From Branchiostoma floridae (Eukaryota; Chordata; Leptocardii; Amphioxiformes; Branchiostomatidae), in assembly GCF_000003815.2 (NCBI RefSeq), contig NC_049980.1, positions 34,823,132 through 34,881,470 on the forward strand: a stretch of DNA of 58,339 nucleotides. Reading direction: 5' to 3'. This document shows positions 49,685-58,339 of this stretch, piece after piece. How positions within the stretch are numbered: the first letter of the stretch is position 1; each line of letters begins with the position of its first letter. A model generated the notes under the pieces. That model made no database searches, was not told where the DNA came from, and saw only the letters and a list, made by a program, of their open reading frames with translations. Both the position numbers and the translations under genes were made by a program.

Positions 49685-52600
49685 TTACAGTTTCGACTTC
49701 GGCTGACTCTCAGCCCATCTAACTTTGAACTGATCCCTGGGAAGGTCGTGGTCCCATCGCCCCTTCAAGATCATCTTTGCAGCCATTCGTCCGATTTCGT
49801 CACATGACTTTGCCGACCACCCGTTGCCACCTAGTGCCACGCCCAGCGACGGCGTTACCATGTCAACGTACAGCTGTTCTGTCGGCGTCTTCACTGTCAC
49901 GCATGCGTCCCCGTGAACAGAGACCGGCTTCACTCCTGGGAAAGGTTTTGGAAGGGAGAGAAAATCATGTCAGTTTCTATAATGTCCTTAATTATTGCAC
50001 CTTGCAGATGGACTGAATACCTAGTCTCCAAGCAGATCATACGGTGGCATACGATAGTATCAAAAGCTGCCAGAGGAATGAAGCCTGCCTAGGACTGCGT
50101 TTGGCTACCGGTGGCTGATGACCAGCTGTGCTCCTTAGCCAGCTTTGATAGTATCTTATGCCACTGGTAAATCTGCCCGGAGATTATGGACACCAGGCAC
50201 ACGTGGCCAAGCAAGGCCAGCAGTTCCGCAAACTCTCACTACCGGAAAAATCCCCAGAGTCCCGGGGAAGACCTGCCTTGGCTGCCTAGCAGATTCTCTG
50301 CCGGCCCTGGCTAAGAGTCTGGTTTCCCGGGTAGATATACCGGATACCAGGCACACGTTACGTACCAGGGAGCAAAGCCAGCAGTTCCGCGGCCATGACT
50401 CGGACCGCCTCCGGGTTCCCGCCAGAACGGTACCAGTCCCGGACCTCCTCCTCCGTGTGCAGCAGCGCCTCCCAGCGGGGGCCGTGCCCGATACCGATCT
50501 TCAGGTAGAACTTACCTGGAGGGCAGCAGGGCAGAAACACGGGATTCGTCCGGATGTCAAAAGTCTAGCTTTAGAGATTGGTTACATGAGAACGTAAAGG
50601 AAATACTGGTACAAATATGGACAATTTTCGAAATGTGAAAAAAGCGCGATATGTGTGAATTCTTGAATGAATGTGAATGAATGAATGAATGAATGAATGA
50701 ATGAATGAATGAATGAATGAATGAATGAATGAATGAATGAACGAATGAATGAATGAATGAATGGAAAACAAGTGCTTTTAAAAAAAGCTGGCGTTTCGTC
50801 TACGTTTATGAGTGTGAACTGTCTTTTTCTTGAAGTAAAATCTGTTAGAAAAAGTCACTCAAGGGCTGTTGCGTCTATAAGAAAAATTGTTATTTTGGAA
50901 AGGAGTACTGTTTAATAGCTGGTCTTGGCTTACACCTTTATTTTAAATGTACAATAAGTTCATTATAAAATCTATCAATACACTCAGGTACTTATGTACA
51001 CTTGAAAAAGCACCATCAGCACTGTGACAAGATTCTATCTAAATTGACTACCAAATGTAAAACAAATATCCAAACCAATTAACAGCTACCTCATCTCTAT
51101 TATACTGGTTTCCGCATTTACAACATTTCTTCCTTGTTTTCCTGGATAATTTTGCTAATATTCATGAAAATTTCCATACTTTTGTGTGGAGTGGTGTGAC
51201 TTTCCACATCCGTGTTGTCTGAAACCTTCTGAATGAAGTCGATACTGAACAATGGAGCATTTGCTACTGTAAGAAAGGATCGCTGTTTTTGATGGAGTTT
51301 CATGCAAACAACATCAAGAGCCTCTGTTTACATCATGAATAGTAGTTTAGTGGCGAGTGTTTTGCGAGAATCATCTTACCGCGCATAGGAGCCGCTGCAC
51401 GGTATTTTCCATTACCATGAACAGAAAAATTCGAATGCCGGGTTTGGAATCATGAAGTCCTGTTCATAAGACAAAGGCCTTGCATACATGAAATGAATAC
51501 TAAAATAATAAAAAAATGATATATAAAAATATAATATCAATAAATGAATAGAATATTTATATATTATCTTCAATATTTAAAAAGAAAAAAACTCACTCAC
51601 GGTTTCGAACAAGGGACTTTCGGATCCAAAGGCGTATGACTTAACCGATTGAGCTAAGTTGTCACGTGTATTGAAGTAACGTGTACATTATGCTTTAATC
51701 TCACTACATAGTATTATTTATGTCGATTTTCGGTCGCCTTGCATACATGAAATGAATACTAAAATTTAAAAAAATGATATATAAAAATATAATATCAATA
51801 AATAAATAGAATATTTATATATTATCTTCAATATTTAAAAAGAAAAAAATCCACTCACGGTTTCGAACCAGGGACTTTCGGATCCAAAGGCGTATGACTT
51901 TACCGATTGTACATTATGCTTTAATCTCACTACATAGTATTATTTATGTCGATTTTCGGTCGCTTTCTTGATAAAATCATTTTTTTTCTTGTGCAATCTT
52001 GTGGAATAGATGTTATATGGCCATTTTCCAGGATATTGAAGTCCGAAACCACAATGCAATGGTATTTCCGAACAGTTGTAGCACTTGCATGCGGTCGTGT
52101 TGAACCAAGGAGTTTATATTCTCAATATAAGCTCCTTGGTTGAACCAAGTACCATTCAGGCATGCATGCATGCATCGATCCATCGAAGCATCATTGAAGG
52201 AAGGACTGAAGGTAAAACCCAATACATTGCGTTTCGTCGCCGCAGGGCGACGAAACGCAAAAAATGAATGAATGAATGAATGAATGCGAGAGAATGTACA
52301 TCCATCTCCTAATATCCGTGGGCGTCTGTAAATACCGGATCGCCTATGTCGCCCCCCGTCTCGGTACAAATATAGCCAATTTTAGTTTTTCTTACCGTCG
52401 GGGTACCGGATCGGCGGGAGGATGTAGAACCATCTCCCCACATAAGTTGGCTGTCTCTAAGTACCAGATAACCTATGTCGCCCCCCGTCTCGGTACAAAT
52501 ATAGCCAATTTTAGTTTTTCTTACCGTCGGGGTACCGGATCGGCGGGAGGATGTAGAACCATCGCCCCACATCTTTGCGGCGTATGTACATGCTGGGCAT

Positions 52601-55600
52601 GCGCTGTAGACGGTCGGCGTCACTCTTGCTAATCTCCACCTTAAAAATAAGCAATTGGATCGATCAAATTTCGAACATAATAGTGCAGTAAAAAATACCA
52701 GTCATCTTCCTCCAAACATTTTCTGAGCAATGTGTTCGTTAGTGACCCCATGCACTGTTTCAACACATAATAATATTTATGTTGTGACGTATTGCATTCG
52801 TCATTTCGGATAGCGACGTAAAGTTGTTGGGTACATGTTTGTTCGTTGTAAAGGGTCAAAACTCTGCAGAGTTTAACACGAGAAGAGAAGAGTAGGGTGA
52901 CGCGGCGTGTTTGACTTTGAGCTGCGAGCCGTAGCGAAACTGCCTAGAGTTATCAAAAAGTATTACTCTTTCGCTCTGCCATGCTGGACAAAACTTGTGA
53001 AAACCTTGGTGTCACCTCTCTCTACAGAAGGCGAATTGAACTGAACTTCGTCTCAAGCTTCACGCTGCGAATCAGTCTAAACTACAACAGAAAAGGGCGG
53101 CAGCGTACCAGCGCGACGGTCTGCCCTGTGAGCCCGACGTCCGGGCGGAGAGTGGGCGGCAGCAGGCGGCGGAAGGCCGTGAAGGCGCCCGTGGCCAGCA
53201 GGACCCGCTTGGCGTGGATGACTCTCCCCGTCTCCGTGCGCACCGCCAGGGTCGCGCCTGCAGCTCGCGCCCAACTCGCAGGGTGGCGCTCCACTGAGGC
53301 AACCACGTCATCAATCAAGTCACAGCCCTGGAACGGACCAGACTTCAAATGTAAAAGTTCAAAGTTCATTGCTTCTAACTACCTAAAGACAATATTTACA
53401 GGGATAAAAAAAGGAGTGTGTCTCGAAAGCTCCCCAAGTAGCAAATGTGTGAAAATGTTCAGATGTTTCGTCAAAACTATACTAGCTTCTAACTTCCTTG
53501 CTCTAACTACTTTTAGAAACATCGTCGTATTTCTTTATGCCTTCCTTAGTGTTATGTGTCATGCATCAGAAAAACCCGTAACTTTACACTCTTTACTATA
53601 TATACAAAATGCTATTTGAAATTGCTATTTGAAGAAGATACAAAAATTGAACCTGCATTACACCTACAAACTTCAAGGAAATAGCGACGACTTGCGTGTA
53701 AGTTGTTGCTGATTGTCTTATCATTTTATAAGAGTCCTTGGAAACAAGGCTCTTGGAGCATATGTTGTGAGAATACCTACACTGCCTACAGGAGCTATAG
53801 TCTCTACCATCATTCACAGATTGCTGGAAATAGAAGCAATGGGCCGAATAGACTGAATATTCTTCCTAGAGGAGCTGGCCAAAATTGATGCGCGCACTGA
53901 CGTCATCCATGTAATTCAATACACACGGCCTTACCTGCAGGTGTGCTGCAGTCTGCAGTGCGGCCACAAGTCGCCTGGGGGAGACGTGTCCGCAGTTCCG
54001 GGAATCCAGCAGCGCCACCATCCCCTCGCCGATTTCCAGGAACGGAAACGTCTGCCTGGTCTGGGCCTGGGACAGCGTCTGCACGGTGACGTCATGACGT
54101 CGGGCGTTTTCCCGCACGCTTCTGACGTAATCGCCGTCAGGTGAGCCGATAACGAGGTAACCGACGTCGTTAAAGAAGTTTATCCCTGGAAAACAAAACA
54201 AAAAATTGAACATCTCGCACCTTCCTTGTTTTTTTGTGTGTTTTTTCATTATTGTGAATTTCTCGCCAGTTCTGTCTATGTATTTTCCTGCCTATACAAC
54301 CTTGAACCAGAGCCAAGCCAACCTTCCATTCCTGCCAGTCTCCGGCTGCACCGTCTTCAGCCTCACATCCTGTCACTCTACAATATAAAACCTTTGATCG
54401 CAGAACATATCTGTTCCTACATTTTCAGTATCACAAAAAATTCATTCATTTGGTACATTAGTAGATATAGAACATGGAAATTAATTCACATAGTATAATA
54501 GAAGAATATGATTCATTTTGTCAAGGAGGTTCAAAAAAGATTTTGTTGGTTGACATTGTAAATATTCCATGTATTTTTCAACTATAATTCTGTTGCGACC
54601 TGTACTTAACCCAATAGTATTACATCTACAATAAAGTTCTTCATTCATTTATTCAATATTCAAACAGACCATAATCAATACGTCCATTTTAAGGAATTAA
54701 AATAGAGGCCTTCATTTTTATGCGTCCATCTTGTTCATGGAAACTGGCCAGGTCTCGTACTCTCTCGCGAGACTTGGTCAGTGTCCGTGAACAATTGCAA
54801 GATGGACTGATAGCCGTCCAAAATTTGGAAGTACTGTATGTACTTTGCCTTTAAAGCTGTCACTGTTAGAAGAAACTTTGGAGCAAGGGATGTAAACATT
54901 TCAAAGAATCAGGGGATATACAAATAATGTTAAGCAAACGATATTTCGCTGCTAGATCTATCGATAAATGTGATATTACTGGACTCCCAGGGAAAATAGA
55001 TTTGTTATGACGTAGTTTTTACCAGTTTTTCTCTCCAAGTCACGATATCTGCGGATGGATCTCTGTGCAAGTAGTGCCCAGGTCGGGTCGTCGCCGAGGG
55101 CACGGGTGATGCGGCCTTCGTCGTAATGCGCGCCGAAAATAGTGCGGCTCATTCGATCCTGGGCGGAATCAGGAAACAAATCAAGGTGGAACAGATCACA
55201 AGTTGACACAACGCGCAGAGGCGGCCGCAAACCCGGAATGGCTTCATCCACACCCCTGCCATACAGATACGTGACTTATATATACTGACATATACTTATA
55301 TATACTGACACTAAAATGTAATAATCACCAGGTGTATTTTGCCAGCCAGTAGGTACCCATTATGAGTAATGAGGCTGATTAACGTGGTCGAGGCACCTCC
55401 TCGAGCACGGGACCCCCGTTTTACGTCCCTCCCGGAAGACGATTTCGTGGAAAGCTTCGTGAGGCTACAGCAATCCGGACGTCCTTGGTTGGTCTCCCTT
55501 AAGAAGTCAAGTCAAATTCATATTTCACTCCCCACCCGATCCACCCTAATACACATTGGCAGAGACTGTGATTATCGATTACTGATATCACTGATAAGGG

Positions 55601-55788
55601 ATTATACTCTGTACTCGCTGATGGAGATCCTTCAAATAAACACATCTGAAGTCCCGCACCTTCGGCTCTCCCGGCCCGACCAGACACACCCGGCCGGCGG
55701 TCTCGGAGGCGTGCCGCGCGGCCGCGGAGCCGATCATCCCCGCCCCCACCACGCACACGTCGTACACACGGCTGTCTGATGCCGACAT
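49685..55788 (-). CDS. Peroxisomal sarcosine/pipecolate-oxidase-like flavoprotein, copy b
   Basis: Seven exons in the same order and phases as copy a: 55660-55788, 55023-55158, 53935-54185, 53109-53327, 52525-52639, 50366-50515, 49685-49935. They give 416 residues, the same total as copy a: one codon is lost in exon 1 and one in exon 5, and two are gained in exon 6 (KIGIGHGPRW). The FAD GxGxxG, the candidate flavinylated Cys345 and the SKL terminus are all kept. Exons 3 and 4 are nearly identical to copy a, and parts of the introns align (54890-54985 with 44605-44695), so this is a fairly recent tandem duplication. Expression from the in-frame upstream codons at 55842 is possible but lacks a matching start in copy a. 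Confidence 0.9.
50022..50186. mobile_element. MITE, CTCCAAGCAGA family (copy 5)
   Basis: TAGTCTCCAAGCAGATCATA and ATCTGCCCGGAGATTA ends; inner ATAGTATCAAAAGCTGCC is complementary to AGCTTTGATAGTATC. In the last intron of oxidase b. Confidence 0.85.
50670..50765. repeat. (GAAT)n microsatellite
   Basis: About 22 units in an oxidase-b intron. The Ile-His-Ser-Phe frame on the minus strand is a repeat translation. Confidence 0.97.
50770..51480. other. Intronic, nothing recognised
   Basis: AT-rich sequence in the large intron between oxidase-b exons 5 and 6; a 61-codon frame at 51118-51303 has no recognisable features. Confidence 0.5.
51480..51962 (-). mobile_element. Tandemly duplicated tRNA-derived SINE
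   Basis: Two direct copies (about 51480-51738 and 51739-51962) each contain, on the minus strand, GTTCGAAACCGTGAGTGAG with a B box. Copy 1 also keeps the A box TTAGCTCAATCGGTTAAG, while copy 2 lost it by an internal deletion of about 40 bp at 51913. Both have an AT-rich flank rich in ATATAAAAATATAATATC. Confidence 0.8.
52103..52141. repeat. Near-perfect palindrome, 18-bp arms
   Basis: AACCAAGGAGTTTATATT, CTC, AATATAAGCTCCTTGGTT: one mismatch between arms. One half occurs alone at 10540-10562. Confidence 0.88.
52227..52260. repeat. Perfect hairpin, 15-bp arms, 4-nt loop
   Basis: TTGCGTTTCGTCGCC, loop GCAG, GGCGACGAAACGCAA. Followed directly by (AATG)n. In an oxidase-b intron. Confidence 0.93.
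52300..52516 (-). repeat. Copies of oxidase-b exon-5 donor edge
   Basis: 52393-52445 repeats GTCGGGGTACCGGATCGGCG and GGAGGATGTAGAACCATC from the true edge 52519-52575, with an intact donor (GTAAGA). The downstream GTACCAGATAACCTATGTCG block is repeated too, and a third fragment starts near 52305. Period about 126 bp. Confidence 0.88.
54560..54655 (+). mobile_element. LINE 3' tail
   Basis: GACCTGTACTTAACCCAATA..ACAATAAAGTTCTTCATTCA ends in (TTCA)n, like the tail of the LINE at 55893. Confidence 0.6.
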
Positions 55789-55892
55789 CCTCCCGTCCTG
55801 TCTACAACCACAGGTGTTACACTTCTCTTCCGGTCTTACCACAGGTACCTACTGCTGACCTATAACACTGCTAACCTCTGACCGTTATATTG

Positions 55893-58339
55893 AATGAATG
55901 AATGAAAGACCTTTATTGTACATTCATGCCTCGACGGGCTAGGTACAGGTCACTGATAACAGACATGACTGATAACAGACATAACAAACATATGCAAAAA
56001 ACAACAAGATACAATTAACTAGCTGAAGGTACTAAGCTAACAGGATGGTCGACATCTTCTCGCTTCTTTGTACAGGTGTAGATATAGGAACAGATAATGT
56101 TTGATATACAGGGTTTGTCTAGGCGCATCAAAAATAGAAATTTATCCGTTGCATTAAGGTGTTCAAAATATGGGAACTCTTTTCTTATATATTCATAAAG
56201 CACAATCCGTTCATTATGGTACAGTTTACAGTGTAAAATAAAATGCTGTTCATCTTCTACTTGCGTGCAATCACAAAATTGGCAGACTCTATGCTGCNNN
56301 NNNNNNNNNNNNNNNNNNNNNNNNNNNNNNNNNNNNNNNNNNNNNNNNNNNNNNNNNNNNNNNNNNNNNNNNNNNNNNNNNNNNNNNNNNNNNNNNNNNN
56401 NNNNNNNNNNNNNNNNNNNNNNNNNNNNNNNNNNNNNNNNNNNNAATCCGCGAATGATACACTTTACACAGGAATGCTTGCCCGATTTCAGCTTTAAATG
56501 TTCTAGGATAAATATCCTTTAATCGTTGGCTGATGGCGTTGTTTATAGGTAATAGGTTTGTTCCTAGAGATATCTGAGATCTCCATATGTAGGCAAAACC
56601 GCATTCCTCCAGTATCTTACGAACGCCGGACGCCCAGCACTTGTTTCCATTTGCATCTAGTTGTAATTGACAAGATAGGGCGTCGGCTTGTAGACTGTCA
56701 GCTGGCACGTTTTGACGGATTCTTAGAAAGTGTTTGATAGCGTTCAGGGAGGCTTCCAGTTGAATGGGGTACCTCCCTAATTCCGCTCTTGTGGCAAGGT
56801 TAGATGCTGATCTGGGGACATTTAGTGCTTGTTTGCAGAATTTAAGGTGAACAGATTCAATGGGACAGGTTTTAGGGCTTTTTAATGCGCCCCAGATTTC
56901 TGAGCCATAAAGTAGAATAGGTTTGACACATGCATCGAAAAGTTTGTTTCTAACTGGTAATGAGGCGGTGGCTTTATCTAAAGATTGTTTTATTCCGAAT
57001 AAAGCCTTCAGACCTTTGCCACTCAGGTATTTGTTGTTAGCTTTAAACGTGCCAGCTGCACTCACAATAATACCGAGATAAGTATAACAAGTTACAATTT
57101 CTATTTCACGATTATCAAACAGGAGAGAACAGTTTTTAGGTAGACTGCCACCCTTTTTAAATACAATAATTTTTGTTTTCCTAAGATTTACTTTTAATTT
57201 CCAAAGTGCACAATAATTTTCCAGATTGTTCAAGGAATGCTGTAATCCCTGTTTGGACTCGGAAAAAATTACCAAGTCGTCAGCATACAACAAGCAAGGG
57301 ACAGTTTTGTTGTACATAAATGGAGGATTACAGGGAGCACCGTCAAATTGGGACACAATATCGCTAAGAAAAAGGTTAAATAATGTAGGGCTTAAATTAC
57401 ACCCTTGTCTCACACCACAATTAGTAACAAAAGTTTCAGTCAATCCATTTTTAGATTTAACGCAGTTTATAGTCTTTGAATACATGCCTTCTATTACTTT
57501 TAGAAATTTACCACCAATACCGAGCTTACTCAATTTAAACAAGAGGCCGTTTCTCCAAACAGAATCAAATGCTTTGCTAAAATCAATGAAGCAAGCGTAA
57601 AGTTGACGGTTTTTGTTTAGATATTTGCTAACTAGTGTACTTAAAACAAACAGATTATCGGTAGTTCTAAAGTTTTGTCTGAAGCCTGCTTGGTGTGGCT
57701 GGAAGAGGTTATTGTGTTCTGCGTATTTGACAAGGCGTGAATTTAGAATGGAGGAAAATAATTTCCCTAAACAGCTGATTATAGAAATCCCTCTGTAGTT
57801 ATCTGGCAGGGAGGTGTCTCCTGACTTGTGGATAGGAACAATATGACTTACTGACCATTCTTGCGGAAAATGACCATTTTGTAAGCAAGTGTTAAACAAG
57901 TGGAGTATAGGTTCTTTAAGCAACATTTTACCAGATTTTAGCATTTCATTCAAAATTCTGTCATTGCCGCTTGACTTACTGTTTTTTAGTTTTAAAACTG
58001 CGGTGTCCAATTCTTCTGGAGTAATTGCGGAATCTAGTTCTGACGAGTTTGGTGGGGTGTTCGAAAAGTCTGTTTGAACGTTTTCACTGGGAAGGTCGTT
58101 GTCTGTAGAGCTATCAGGAAATTTGTCAAGATTCTTTAAGTGATTTACCCGTTCCTCCTCTGTAATCTGGTTATCGTCATTTGGCTTTCCTGGTTTCAGT
58201 TTATTTATCAAGTTCCAGAATGCACTCGGGTTTCTTTCCTTTGGTGAAGACAATTGATGCATGATTTGTTGGTGGAAATCTCGTTTTTTCTTTTTTAACA
58301 ATTTCTTATATTCTTTTTTACTTTAGAGGAATCTACCCG
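55893..58339 (-). mobile_element. Non-LTR retrotransposon (LINE), reverse transcriptase
   Basis: An open frame from about 58301 to the gap at 56444 encodes the RT fingers (DNYRGISIISCLGKLFSSIL), the FIDFSKAFDSV block, GVRQGCNLSPTLFNLFLSDI and the catalytic LLYADDLVIFSES. The thumb and connection follow to the gap. Beyond the gap the frame resumes CQFCDCTQVEDEQHFILHC, a Cys-His knuckle, and stops at 56015. The 3'UTR ends AATAAAGGTCTTTCATTCAT with (TTCA)n at 55895-55910. Upstream, the frame is broken near 58320 (TAA), with readable coding in another frame (RVDSSK), so a frameshift or truncation is likely. The endonuclease would lie past the window edge. Confidence 0.93.
56298..56444. other. Assembly gap (147 N) inside the LINE
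   Basis: Unlike the other gaps it is not 100 N, so its length may be an estimate. The coding frame is open on both sides. Confidence 0.95.

Noticed and set aside
51594-51662. Functional tRNA gene on the minus strand
   Set aside because: A and B boxes are present but the putative acceptor-stem strands do not pair and it sits in a duplicated AT-rich retroposon.

Overview
This is a window of animal nuclear DNA, not prokaryotic. Coding sequence comes as short exons with GT..AG boundaries, and there are tRNA-derived SINEs, LINE fragments, many foldback (MITE-like) elements, minisatellites and N-filled assembly gaps (four of exactly 100 N and one of 147 N). The gene content (a UDP-glycosyltransferase, POMK, an Ig/Frizzled/antistasin mosaic protein, peroxisomal sarcosine-oxidase-like flavoproteins) and the compact, MITE-rich introns suggest an invertebrate deuterostome. 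A lancelet (amphioxus) is the most likely source, but that is inference. All recognised genes lie on the minus strand.

Layout. 0-1.8 kb: the first two coding exons of a UDP-glucuronosyltransferase-like gene, which continues beyond the left edge. 4.1-8.6 kb: a complete four-exon POMK (protein O-mannose kinase) gene of 396 codons. 8.6-13.2 kb: repeats with no recognised gene. 13.2-36.7 kb: one large gene whose 25 exons join in phase into 1185 codons: signal peptide, Ig, Fz, Ig, Ig, Fz, Ig, Ig, Fz, antistasin-like, Cys-rich and an unrecognised C-terminal region; the terminal exon lies partly in a gap. 36.7-41 kb: upstream and intergenic DNA with a tandem array of nuclear-receptor DR1-like sites, a 22-copy 44-bp minisatellite and two RFX X-box-like palindromes. 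41.1-46.0 and 49.7-55.8 kb: two tandem paralogues of a peroxisomal (C-terminal SKL) sarcosine/pipecolate-oxidase-like flavoprotein, each with seven exons and exactly 416 residues. They are separated by LINE debris that includes an insertion with an inverted 5' part. 55.9-58.3 kb: a LINE reverse transcriptase interrupted by a gap.

The most unusual property is a recurrent one. In all the genes the edge of an exon, together with its splice site, is partially duplicated into the neighbouring intron, often as a tandem array with simple repeats between the copies. This is seen at fifteen or more exon edges; POMK exon 3 has nine copies of its donor edge. Other notable signals are a tandem array of about ten tRNA-Glu 5'-half-like units inside an intron, a middle Fz domain that has lost both partners of one disulfide, and a family of elements with a hammerhead-ribozyme-like core. 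There is also a roughly 570-bp, roughly 99% identical inverted repeat flanking one exon next to an assembly gap. All exon models were made by eye from splice signals, reading phase and domain continuity; none is supported by transcripts here.
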